A DNA stretch of 12,891 nucleotides from the NCBI GenBank assembly GCA_937969125.1, contig CALBVA010000189.1, forward strand, positions 1 through 12,891, read 5' to 3'. The stretch is from an uncultured Verrucomicrobiales bacterium. GTDB taxonomy: Bacteria > Verrucomicrobiota > Verrucomicrobiia > Verrucomicrobiales > Akkermansiaceae. Shown one piece after another: positions 1-6,511 of this stretch. Made by a program: the position numbers and the translations under genes. The notes beneath the pieces were generated by a model. The model was not told the origin of the DNA. It was given only the letters and a program-made list of their open reading frames with translations, and searched no databases. Every line of letters starts with the position of its first letter. Position 1 is the stretch's first letter.

Positions 1-579
1 CTACCGTCGGAGGAATTCCTTCACAATGAGGTCATCGGAGTTCTTGAGGACAATGACCTCATCACTGGTGAGGCCCGTGTGCGTCTCACCCTGACCTCAG
101 ACGCCCTCATCACTGCTGTTCCGATCCCGCCCCGTCCTGTCTCTGCCGAGGTGGTCTCGGTCAATTTCCCCATTAACGAACGCAGCCCGCTGACCTCAGC
201 CAAGACCACCTCCTACGCTGAAAATATCCATGTCCTTCGCTCTGCAAAGGCCGACGAAGCAATCCGCGCCAATACCGTCGGACAACTCTGCGAAGGTGTG
301 ATGTCGAATGTCTTTTTTGTCCATGAGGGACGATTGAAAACTCCTTCGCTAGCCTCCGGCTGCCTCCCCGGCGTGATGCGTTCGGTGTTGTTAGAGATCG
401 GCGAGGTCGAAGAAGGTCTCTGGCCGATTTCGATCCTTGATGAAATCGAGGAGTTCTGGCTTAGCAGTGCCATCCGCCGCATCACCTGGGTGAGTTCGCT
501 GAACGGACGCGAAATGGGATCACCATCAGCTCGCTTCGAGGACACCCTCGCCGCGATCAAAGATCGATCTCGAGAGTGA
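1..579 (+). CDS. Class IV PLP-dependent aminotransferase / aminodeoxychorismate lyase-like, 5' truncated by window edge
   Basis: The frame is open from base 1, so the start lies upstream; 192 residues are visible and roughly 80-95 are probably missing compared with the usual 270-290. Family members use pyridoxal phosphate for transamination (branched-chain or D-amino acids) or for the lyase step of folate synthesis. Seen here: an ITGEARVRLTLT segment near visible residues 21-32, the likely PLP lysine K68 in SAKTTSYAEN, the cofactor-binding CEGVMSNVFFV (97-107), TPSLASGCLPGVMR (114-127) and EEFWLSSAIRRI (150-161). The EGxxSNxF and TPxLxxGxLPGxxR pattern resembles PabC and IlvE alike. The family is clear; the exact substrate is not, because the N-terminal substrate-gating part is outside the window. 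The 3' end overlaps the opposing exonuclease gene by 23 bp. Confidence 0.85.
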   Translation, partial: LPSEEFLHNEVIGVLEDNDLITGEARVRLTLTSDALITAVPIPPRPVSAEVVSVNFPINERSPLTSAKTTSYAENIHVLRSAKADEAIRANTVGQLCEGVMSNVFFVHEGRLKTPSLASGCLPGVMRSVLLEIGEVEEGLWPISILDEIEEFWLSSAIRRITWVSSLNGREMGSPSARFEDTLAAIKDRSRE

Positions 580-1330
580 CCGGACAGTGGTCGGACCCCA
601 GCACGTCATCGTTAATTTCCGCCGCCGTCAGTTTGGGCGTGAGTTCTTCCGAGACGCACCAGTAGTCGATCCGCCAACCGACATTATTTCCGCGCGCCCC
701 GGCTCGATAACTCCACCACGAATATCGATCGGTAGCCTCGGGGTGGAAGTGGCGGAAGGTATCCACGAACCCAGCCTTTATCAGTTCGGTGAATCCGGCC
801 CGCTCCTGATCGGAGAAGCCCGCGCTGAAGCGGTTCGTCTTTGGCCGGGCAAGGTCGATTTCCTCGTGGGCCACATTGAGATCACCGCAGGCCAGAACCG
901 GCTTGCCTTCCTTTTCGAGCGATTTGAGATACTCGCGAAAGGCAATATCCCACTCCATGCGATAGGGGAGGCGGAGGAGCTCGTTCTTCGAATTTGGAGT
1001 ATAAACCGTGACGATAAAAAACTCCGCATACTCGAGAGTGATGACACGCCCCTCTTTGTCGCCCTCCGCGCTGCGTTCACAGCCGATGCCATTTCGCACG
1101 TCGATGGGCTCGTTCTTAGTAAAGATCGCGGTGCCTGAGTAGCCCGCCTTTTCCGCGCTGTTCCAATACGTCCGGTATCCTGCGAGTTCCAGTGGAAGTT
1201 CCACTTGCTCGGGGCGGGCCTTCGTTTCCTGCAGACAAAGGACGTCCGGATCATGCTCCAAGACAAAGTCGGTGAAGTTCTTCTTCAGCACGGCACGCAG
1301 GCCGTTGACATTCCAGGAGATCAATTTCAT
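557..1330 (-). CDS. xth: Exodeoxyribonuclease III (AP endonuclease, ExoA/XthA family)
   Basis: A 257-residue Mg-dependent base-excision repair enzyme that cuts the backbone 5' to abasic sites and removes 3' blocking groups. The full endonuclease/exonuclease/phosphatase fold is present: WNVNGLRA with N7, the metal ligand E35 in LQETK, GYSGTAIF (63-70), Y110 in TVYTPNS, the catalytic pair D150 and N152 in GDLNVAH, RIDYW (220-224), and the final D247-H248 in GSDHCPV. Length is normal for the family. It is the last gene of a minus-strand operon, starting 9 bp after tatD stops. No clear Shine-Dalgarno precedes the ATG. The gene ends inside the 3' end of the opposing aminotransferase gene. Symbol xth is used generically; xthA and exoA names are both applied to this subfamily. 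Confidence 0.95.
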   Translation of the reverse strand: MKLISWNVNGLRAVLKKNFTDFVLEHDPDVLCLQETKARPEQVELPLELAGYRTYWNSAEKAGYSGTAIFTKNEPIDVRNGIGCERSAEGDKEGRVITLEYAEFFIVTVYTPNSKNELLRLPYRMEWDIAFREYLKSLEKEGKPVLACGDLNVAHEEIDLARPKTNRFSAGFSDQERAGFTELIKAGFVDTFRHFHPEATDRYSWWSYRAGARGNNVGWRIDYWCVSEELTPKLTAAEINDDVLGSDHCPVTLEIDL

Positions 1331-1339
1331 GGGCTGGAT

Positions 1340-2140
1340 TTAAAGGCGGAAGAATTTTTCCACAAGTGTTTCGGTCTTCTCCGCTAGCTCTTCCAATGAC
1401 ACCCCGCGCTGTTCCGCAATCGCCTCGGCGGTGTGCCGCGTGTAGGCTGGCTCGCAGCGTTTTCCACGATGCGGGACCGGGGAGAGATAGGGCGAGTCCG
1501 TCTCCAGGATGAAGCAACCGGAGGGGGCGGCCTTGACGGTGTCCACCACCAGTTGCGCGTTCTTGAAGGTCGCGATGCCCGTGAAGGAGATGATCCCGCC
1601 CGCCGCGATAACACGCTCTGCTAATTCCGGTGGTCCCGGGAAACAATGGAAAACAGCCTGCACGGAATCGGCGAAGTCGGCGTAGATTGCCAGGGCATCA
1701 TCGAAGCTTCCCGTGCCTTTTTTGTCTCGCGTGTGAATCACGATGTTCAAGCCCGTCTGCTTCGCCAGCTCGAAGTGACGGCGGAGGAAATTGCGCTGTC
1801 GTGCGTGGTAATCCTCCTCTGCCCAGCCTTCTGGCGCGGGGTGAAAGTAGTCCAGCCCAGTCTCGCCAATTGCCGCCACTTTCGGGTCATCGAGATGGGG
1901 GATAAGGAAGGATTCAAAGTCGTCCCGCGTCTCATGAACATCACAGGGATGCACCCCGATACAGGCCGAGATCTCATCGTGATCGTGCGCGTGCTGTAGA
2001 TTAATTTTTAAATCTTCCTCATCAGTCGCCAGGGTAATCATGCGATGCACTCCGGCCTCCTTTGCGCGGGCAATGATCTCCGGGATCTCCTCCGGGGCGA
2101 ACTTATGGGAGCCGAGGTGGCAGTGGGAATCAGTGATCAT
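1340..2140 (-). CDS. tatD: TatD family metal-dependent hydrolase / 3'-5' DNase
   Basis: 266 residues, a TIM-barrel amidohydrolase-type enzyme of the TatD/YcfH/YjjV family; characterised members are metal-dependent 3'-5' exonucleases linked to DNA repair and DNA turnover. All expected metal ligands are visible: H6 and H8 in DSHCH, E93 in GETGLDYF, H136 in VIHTRD, H165 in FHCFPG and D215 in ETDSPYL. The substrate-side motif PVPHRGKRCEP (221-231) is typical. The ATG lies 4 bp after the stop of the peptide transporter gene, so translation is probably coupled. Being followed directly by exodeoxyribonuclease III, it sits in a small nucleic-acid-repair unit. Which paralogue (tatD, ycfH or yjjV) it corresponds to cannot be decided here. 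Confidence 0.93.
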   Translation of the reverse strand: MITDSHCHLGSHKFAPEEIPEIIARAKEAGVHRMITLATDEEDLKINLQHAHDHDEISACIGVHPCDVHETRDDFESFLIPHLDDPKVAAIGETGLDYFHPAPEGWAEEDYHARQRNFLRRHFELAKQTGLNIVIHTRDKKGTGSFDDALAIYADFADSVQAVFHCFPGPPELAERVIAAGGIISFTGIATFKNAQLVVDTVKAAPSGCFILETDSPYLSPVPHRGKRCEPAYTRHTAEAIAEQRGVSLEELAEKTETLVEKFFRL

Positions 2141-2144
2141 GCTC

Positions 2145-4004
2145 TTAGCTTTGCATGTAGGACTTCTCTTTACTGAAGATCGCGTAGGGTATGAAGAGCA
2201 CTGCGGCTCCCAGCATCAGCGCGGTGAAGAACCAGAAGAAGGTCGGTCCATCGAGCTTCTTCTGTCCGCCGGTGAAGGCTGTTTTTTCAATCGAATCCTT
2301 GTCCTTTTTTTCCTCCTCGCTGAGGCCGAGCTGAGCCTTCCGCTTCTCCAGCCAAGTCTGGCGGTCGTCATTGTCATCGGACTTTTTCGCGGCCGTATCC
2401 GGTGACTTCAGAATGTAGCCGATGTCCCAGGGTGTATTCTCTTCCTTGTCCGGGCCGATGCTTGAGAGGCGCGCGGTTCGGCTGGCGAGGCGATTGTAAA
2501 TCAGCGGTGAGCCCCACTGATCTTTCAGGTCCGCAATGAGCGGGGCCGCTTCCTCTGTCGTCGGCAGGGTGAGATCGTTAGCCACGGCCCAGTCGGTGAT
2601 AATCTTGGCTGCGGCATCGAGCGTTTCCTGACCGGGGAGGAGGGTCTTCTTTAGCTTTTCCTTTTCCTTGATGAGGGTGATGTCGTCATCGGTTCCCTGC
2701 TTGCCGTCAAAGCCGGGATGCACGTAGCTGCCGTCCTTTTTCTCTTTCCCGTCAATGAGTCCCGCGGTTGGGTTCTCGACTTCGATCGCGCTGTTCACCG
2801 ATTCCGTGATGTAGTTTCCGAATGAGACCGAGAGGAAAAAGACCGCCATGATGAGCGATTTCATATTCTTCGGAGCCTGGGTGTAAGAATATTCCAGACA
2901 GACGATGGATACCAAAACCTCGGCCGCCGTGATGACGAGGTAGGCCAGAAGCTGCCAGCCGATATTCGGCGTAGCACCTCCCGCGATGGAGATCTGGATC
3001 ATTGCGATGATCGCAAATGAGATCACGGTCAGAAAAAGCCCGGCTCCGATTTTCCGCAGCGGGGTTAATTTCACCACCTTCCCGATCGCGGGATAAATCA
3101 CGAAGGAGAAGATGGGGACGAGGGTCAAGATGAGGACCGGATTGATCGCTTGGATCTGGGAGGGCAGCCACTCGATGCCCATGAAGGTTCGATCCATATC
3201 CTGTGACTGGAAGATCCATGATGAGCCGGTCTGATCGAAAAGGGCCCAGAAAAAGGCGACGAAGAAATAGAGCGGAAGGAGTCGCAGGATGACTGAGATG
3301 CCCTCCTTGCCAAAGGCCTCCTGCTTGAAGCGTTCGCCATCTGGCTGGACGTGGATGAACTTGTTCCGGCCCATCCAGAAAAAGAGGGTGGCGAGACCCA
3401 TTAAGACACCCGGCACACCGAAGGCCCAATGTGGACCATACCACTCCAGCAGCCACGGCGTCAGGAGAGTCGAAACGAAGGAGCCCAGATTAATCCCAAA
3501 GTAGAAAAAGTTGAAGACCTTCGCGAGGAGGCCCTGGTTTTGTTTCCCGAATTGATCTCCGACGTGAGCCGAGACGCAGGGCTTAATTCCACCCGCTCCG
3601 AGGCAAATCAGGGCCAGTCCGCCAAAGAGCCACCAACCGGCTGATCCCGTGATCCCCATGAAAGCCAGGCAGGCGTGTCCCACGCAGTAAATCAGGCTGA
3701 ACCAGATAATGATTTTGTATTTGCCAAAGATGATGTCCGCCAGAAGCGCTCCGATGAACGGCGTGAGATAGACCCATTTATTAAAGCTGTGGTAATGCGC
3801 ATTCGCGGTGGTCTCCGTCATTTGCACTCCTGGGGCATCACCCATCAGCCAGAGATACTGCGACATGAAGACTACTAGAATGGCCTTCATTCCATAGAAG
3901 CTGAATCGCTCCGCAACCTCGTTGCAGATAATGTAAGGAACCCCGCCCGGCATGCCAGTGGTCTCCGTTGGGGTGGTGCGGTATTTTTCGGATGTGGAAC
4001 TCAA
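2145..4004 (-). CDS. POT/PTR2 family proton-coupled peptide transporter with large periplasmic insert
   Basis: 619 residues; bacterial POT transporters are usually 460-520. They import di- and tripeptides with protons across the inner membrane. The signature ExxERF is at residues 29-34 in NEVAERFSFYGM, and FNFFYFGINLGS (164-175) matches the second PTR2 signature. I count about 12 hydrophobic helices (near 36-55, 76-96, 97-117, 122-140, 163-181, 190-210, 238-256, 285-305, 318-340, 348-370, 380-400, 587-610); the extra helix pair common between helices 6 and 7 of bacterial POTs appears absent. Residues about 405-586 form a charged insert between helices 11 and 12, predicted periplasmic. The start is TTG: an in-frame stop lies 18 bp upstream, and the next Met is residue 18; the YRT-P-PT--MPGGVPYI N-terminus resembles relatives as I remember them. 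It is first in an operon with tatD and xth. Confidence 0.9.
   Translation of the reverse strand: MSSTSEKYRTTPTETTGMPGGVPYIICNEVAERFSFYGMKAILVVFMSQYLWLMGDAPGVQMTETTANAHYHSFNKWVYLTPFIGALLADIIFGKYKIIIWFSLIYCVGHACLAFMGITGSAGWWLFGGLALICLGAGGIKPCVSAHVGDQFGKQNQGLLAKVFNFFYFGINLGSFVSTLLTPWLLEWYGPHWAFGVPGVLMGLATLFFWMGRNKFIHVQPDGERFKQEAFGKEGISVILRLLPLYFFVAFFWALFDQTGSSWIFQSQDMDRTFMGIEWLPSQIQAINPVLILTLVPIFSFVIYPAIGKVVKLTPLRKIGAGLFLTVISFAIIAMIQISIAGGATPNIGWQLLAYLVITAAEVLVSIVCLEYSYTQAPKNMKSLIMAVFFLSVSFGNYITESVNSAIEVENPTAGLIDGKEKKDGSYVHPGFDGKQGTDDDITLIKEKEKLKKTLLPGQETLDAAAKIITDWAVANDLTLPTTEEAAPLIADLKDQWGSPLIYNRLASRTARLSSIGPDKEENTPWDIGYILKSPDTAAKKSDDNDDRQTWLEKRKAQLGLSEEEKKDKDSIEKTAFTGGQKKLDGPTFFWFFTALMLGAAVLFIPYAIFSKEKSYMQS
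2247..2774 (-). other. Insert domain of the POT transporter with GspG-pseudopilin-like C-terminal motifs
   Basis: This encodes residues 411-586, the hydrophilic stretch between the last two transmembrane helices. It holds GFDGKQGTDDDI (431-442) and, further on, KDQWGSPLIYNR (494-505) followed by SSIGPDKEENTPWDIGY (514-530). The series DxWGxPxxY, then SxGPDxxxxTxxDI is the hallmark of the calcium-binding C-terminal domain of type II secretion major pseudopilins (T2SSG family), here without the N-terminal pilin helix. The middle (443-493) is lysine-rich then helical-looking, and 536-577 is highly charged. That the region is periplasmic follows from helix counting with a cytoplasmic N-terminus. 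Its function is unknown. Confidence 0.6.
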
Positions 4005-4107
4005 GGGTCTGAAATACGGTTAATGGCGGCTGCGCTGCATTTCAGAGGATGAGGAGGCAGGGTCAATTGGAAAACGCGCTTCTGCAATGGGTCGGGACAG
4101 ACGCGCC

Positions 4108-4151
4108 CGAGGGCTTCGCCAACCTGTAGCACTCGGAGGCAAAGGCCCTCG
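4108..4151. repeat. Imperfect inverted repeat (possible leader hairpin)
   Basis: The outer arms CGAGGGC (4108-4114) and GCCCTCG (4145-4151) are perfectly complementary. The pairing continues by a wobble and one more pair, and after a small bulge GCC (4118-4120) can pair with GGC (4138-4140). There is no T-run on either side, so it is not an obvious terminator. It could be a structured element in the transporter leader on the minus strand. Confidence 0.35.
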
Positions 4152-4327
4152 ATGTCGTCCGGATCTCCCCCAGTGATTGTGAAGAACCCTTTTTATTGAG
4201 GTGAAATCGAGCCCAGGCGACAGCTTGTTTCTTCTCTGAAAATGGGCAGTTCTGAGTTCTGTCCCGGTGCTCCCAAAAAACAAACAATGCCAAGCCATTA
4301 GACCGCTTGTTCCCCGGGCGGGATGTC

Positions 4328-4356
4328 TTGACAGCTTCTCGACCTTTGATTGAACT
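4328..4356 (+). promoter_or_regulatory. Candidate sigma-70-like promoter for secreted protein gene
   Basis: A perfect -35 box TTGACA (4328-4333) is followed after 17 bp by TGAACT (4351-4356), a weak -10 matching three of six consensus bases. The start codon begins only 9 bp beyond, so transcription would begin at or next to the ATG and the mRNA would be leaderless or nearly so. The same arrangement precedes the shortened paralogue at 5341, which raises my confidence that it is functional. Confidence 0.45.
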
Positions 4357-4365
4357 CAAATTGTT

Positions 4366-5256
4366 ATGAAAATATCGTCTGCGCTTCTCGCGCTCCCATT
4401 CCTCGCGTCTTCGGTTTTTGGCCAGGTCGCCACCAACCAAAAAACCTATACCCTCGCCAAGGAGCAGTCACCACTCCCGGTGGGACGCACCTTCATGGTC
4501 AAAAAGCACATGACGATGACTGACGCCAAGCTGGGGATGAATGTCGCTGGGCAGCAAGTTGATGGCAAAATGAACATGACTGAGAATCAGGATGTTATTT
4601 ATGAGTTTTTATCAGCCGATAAGGTCCGCCTCACCTACAAAGTTGATGCTGGGGTTAATGAAACTACGATGATGGGACAGGCTCAAAAAGAAGAGAAAGT
4701 CAAAGCTGCCCAAGGAAAGGTGTTCATTGCCGAAAAGAAGGATGGAGAGTGGACGGCTAAGCTCGAAAAGGGCGAGATCAAGGAGGACGAAAAGAAGGAA
4801 ATCGAGAAAGAGATCAAGAGTATCATCCAAAACTTAAAAGATGATGGGGATGCCAAGATGTATGGCACCAAGCCCCGGAAGATTGGTGACAGCTGGAAGG
4901 TTGATGCCAGTGTGATGCCTGGAATGGAGGAGCTGAAGAACATCGAGGGCGAAGTTACGGTTAGCTTCCTTGAGGTGAAGGAGTTCCAGAGCAACAAGTG
5001 CGCGGTTTTGAAAGTGAGTTTCGATGTGAAGGGGGACATGGATGATGAAGACCTCAAGGGTGCTACCATGGGCTTTTCGGGAGACGGACGAGTCATTCGC
5101 TCGCTCAGCCTGTTTCGGGATTTGAAGTTCGAGGGCGAGGGGAAAATGAAGATGGATGGCAAGGTTGAGATTCAGCCGGGAGTTCTTGCTGATATGGTGA
5201 TGGTTGGGCCGATGAAGATGTCCATCCACGCCGCTGAGAAGAAAGCGGGCAAGTAG
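4366..5256 (+). CDS. Secreted protein of unknown function (full-length paralogue)
   Basis: 296 residues, not assigned to a family I recognise. A signal peptide is clear: a lysine at position 2, a hydrophobic stretch 4-18, and likely cleavage after VFG, leaving Q20 as first residue. The mature protein is rich in lysine, glutamate and methionine; residues about 105-160 form a highly charged, probably helical segment, flanked by beta-like segments (75-95, 195-222, 241-290). There is one cysteine (C212) and no transmembrane helix after the signal, so export to the periplasm or outside is expected. No Shine-Dalgarno precedes the ATG. A strong terminator follows, so it is probably monocistronic. 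The next gene is an internally deleted copy of it. Function unknown; I see no catalytic motif. Confidence 0.85.
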   Translation: MKISSALLALPFLASSVFGQVATNQKTYTLAKEQSPLPVGRTFMVKKHMTMTDAKLGMNVAGQQVDGKMNMTENQDVIYEFLSADKVRLTYKVDAGVNETTMMGQAQKEEKVKAAQGKVFIAEKKDGEWTAKLEKGEIKEDEKKEIEKEIKSIIQNLKDDGDAKMYGTKPRKIGDSWKVDASVMPGMEELKNIEGEVTVSFLEVKEFQSNKCAVLKVSFDVKGDMDDEDLKGATMGFSGDGRVIRSLSLFRDLKFEGEGKMKMDGKVEIQPGVLADMVMVGPMKMSIHAAEKKAGK

Positions 5257-5287
5257 TCTCATTCGGCGTCATTGCCCAAATATTTCC

Positions 5288-5323
5288 AAGCCCCGCCCGG
5301 TTCGTCCGTGCGGGGCTTTTTTT
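5288..5323 (+). terminator. Intrinsic terminator after the secreted protein gene
   Basis: Arms AAGCCCCGC (5288-5296) and GCGGGGCTT (5310-5318) form a perfect 9-bp GC-rich stem. The 13-nt loop can itself pair CGG with CCG. The run of seven T from 5317 to 5323 completes a textbook rho-independent terminator 31 bp after the stop codon. Confidence 0.92.
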
Positions 5324-5340
5324 GTGAAAGAGAGGGTTCC

Positions 5341-5369
5341 TTGACAGGCGAACCGGATCTCTTTGGACT
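5341..5369 (+). promoter_or_regulatory. Candidate promoter for shortened paralogue and lipoprotein
   Basis: TTGACA at 5341-5346, a 17-bp spacer, then TGGACT at 5364-5369, with the ATG 6 bp further on. This repeats the layout upstream of the full-length paralogue, where the boxes are TTGACA and TGAACT with the same spacing, although the spacer sequences have diverged. It lies directly after the terminator at 5288-5323, as expected for a new transcription unit. Confidence 0.45.
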
Positions 5370-5375
5370 TGGCCC

Positions 5376-5729
5376 ATGGTCCGTTCATTTATCGTGTTCA
5401 CTGGATTCGTCTTTTTAATCCTACCTGCCATGGGGCAGATCACCACCGAAGAGAAAACCTGTATTCTCGCGAAGGAGGAGTCGACGCTCCTGGTTGAACG
5501 CACTCGCGTGGTGAAGAAACAGCTAACGATCACGGACACCAAGGACTTTGATGGAGATTGGCGAATCGTGCGTTCGCTCAGTCTACTCCGTGATCTGAAG
5601 TCTGAAGGCAGCGGGAAGATGAGAGAGGAGGGAAAGATCGAGCTGCAGCTCAGAGTCATGAATGACATGGTGACGAGCGGCCCGGTGAAATTCTCCATGC
5701 AGGTTGCCGAGAAGAAGGTGGGCGAGTAG
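5376..5729 (+). CDS. Short secreted protein, internally deleted paralogue of the preceding gene
   Basis: 117 residues. Residues 1-56 align with 1-55 of the 296-residue protein upstream (signal peptide ending at GQ, then TxxxKTxxLAKE, VxRTxxVKK, TDxK) and residues 57-117 align with its 236-296 (FxGDxRxxRSLSLxRDLKxEGxGKM, MVxxGPxKxS, AEKKxG). Exactly 180 codons of the parent are absent and the frame is intact. The signal peptide is retained: hydrophobic 5-19, likely cleavage before Q21. Whether the product is folded and functional or a decaying relic is unclear, but the open frame, retained signal and promoter-like upstream boxes argue for some expression. The lipoprotein gene starts 20 bp after its stop with no terminator between, so the two are likely co-transcribed. 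Confidence 0.75.
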   Translation: MVRSFIVFTGFVFLILPAMGQITTEEKTCILAKEESTLLVERTRVVKKQLTITDTKDFDGDWRIVRSLSLLRDLKSEGSGKMREEGKIELQLRVMNDMVTSGPVKFSMQVAEKKVGE

Positions 5730-5749
5730 TTTTCTCTAAATATCGAGAT

Positions 5750-6397
5750 ATGACCTGCTTATCCATGGTGCTGGCCACACTTCTCGGGCTGTTCGTCGCG
5801 TCTTGTTGCGAGAGAGAGATTATAGAGGATTCACCTAAGGAGGGTTGGGTCATCCCGGTGAGGGAGGATTGGGCCGAGATCCAGGTCGGGGGCGAGGGGA
5901 TGTCCGAATGGGGCGATGATGGAATTACGGTCACGATCCGGACCGGGGTGGAATTGACCGGCATCCGTTATGAAGGAAGCCCGCCCGCTTCGCCATACGA
6001 GCTGGAATTGGAAGCGAGGAAGGTGAGCGGGAGTGATTTCTTCTGCGGGCTGACTTTTCCTATTCACGACCCGGAGGCGCAGGTGACCTTGATCCTCGGC
6101 GGCTGGGGTGGGGGGACGATTGGGATTTCCTCGATCAATGGGAAGGATGCATCCGAGAATGAAACAACGAGTTACCGTAACTTCGCGGAAGAGCGCTGGT
6201 ATCACGTCCACCTGCAGGTGGAGGAGAGTCGGCTACGGGTGCGACTGGACGGCGAAGTGATCGTGGATCTCGAGACTGCTGGGAAGGTTCTCTCGCTGCG
6301 AAAGGGCAGCATTGAATCCTGCGCTCCGCTCGGTCTGGCGACCTGGCAAACCACCGGGCAGATCCGGAATCTGCGTTGGCGTTCTCTTGCTGATTAG
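5750..6397 (+). CDS. LamG/DUF1080-like beta-sandwich lipoprotein
   Basis: 215 residues. The N-terminus is a lipoprotein signal: hydrophobic 4-17 and a lipobox VASC with the lipidated C19. The rest is beta-strand-rich and resembles a concanavalin A-like/LamG jelly roll of the kind found in DUF1080 (3-keto-disaccharide hydrolase) proteins: LTGIRYEG (69-76), YELELEARKVSGSDFFCGLTF (83-103), LGGWGGGTIGISSINGKDASENET (116-139), ERWYHVHLQVEESRLRVRLDG (148-168), and PLGLATWQT (193-201). From memory, close relatives are common in Planctomycetes and Verrucomicrobia. In related folds such domains bind carbohydrate, but no catalytic residues can be named here. A weak GAG lies just before the ATG. It is the second gene of a probable two-gene unit. 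Confidence 0.75.
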   Translation: MTCLSMVLATLLGLFVASCCEREIIEDSPKEGWVIPVREDWAEIQVGGEGMSEWGDDGITVTIRTGVELTGIRYEGSPPASPYELELEARKVSGSDFFCGLTFPIHDPEAQVTLILGGWGGGTIGISSINGKDASENETTSYRNFAEERWYHVHLQVEESRLRVRLDGEVIVDLETAGKVLSLRKGSIESCAPLGLATWQTTGQIRNLRWRSLAD

Positions 6398-6455
6398 GAC
6401 TTGTCTTTACGGGGAAAAGCGTCTAGTGAACCTGCCAACAACTTCTGACGTTAGT

Positions 6456-6484
6456 AAGGAGTGGGTTTTCTTAACCCGCTCTTT
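6456..6484 (+). promoter_or_regulatory. Hairpin in the nusA leader (terminator or attenuator)
   Basis: Bases 6456-6467 (AAGGAGTGGGTT) can pair with 6473-6484 (AACCCGCTCTTT) in a 12-bp stem with two G-U wobbles and a 5-nt TTCTT loop. Only a short broken T-rich stretch (TTTGTTGT) follows, so as a terminator for the upstream lipoprotein it would be moderate. It lies 27 bp before the nusA ATG and could instead control nusA, which autoregulates its operon in other bacteria. Confidence 0.55.
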
Positions 6485-6511
6485 GTTGTCTCAGGAACCC
6501 ACGAATTTGCA

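Larger units (their letters stand above)
4005..4365. other. Divergent intergenic region, no gene
   Basis: 361 bp between the minus-strand transporter operon and the plus-strand secreted protein gene, so it must hold promoters in both directions. Open frames here lack family resemblance and overlap real genes, so I do not call them. For the plus strand a TTGACA box lies at 4328-4333. For the minus strand a TTGACC box reads from 4066 to 4061 but has no good -10 at 17 bp. An imperfect inverted repeat spans 4108-4151 and would lie in the transporter 5' leader if the promoter is further upstream. Confidence 0.6.

Noticed and set aside
4063..4440. A 125-codon minus-strand ORF in the divergent gap.
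   Set aside because: It overlaps the signal peptide end of the secreted protein gene, is highly basic with no family features, and looks like a shadow frame.
6461..6511. GTG start giving NusA 17 extra residues.
   Set aside because: It lies within the leader hairpin and the ATG at 6512 gives the normal NusA N-terminus.
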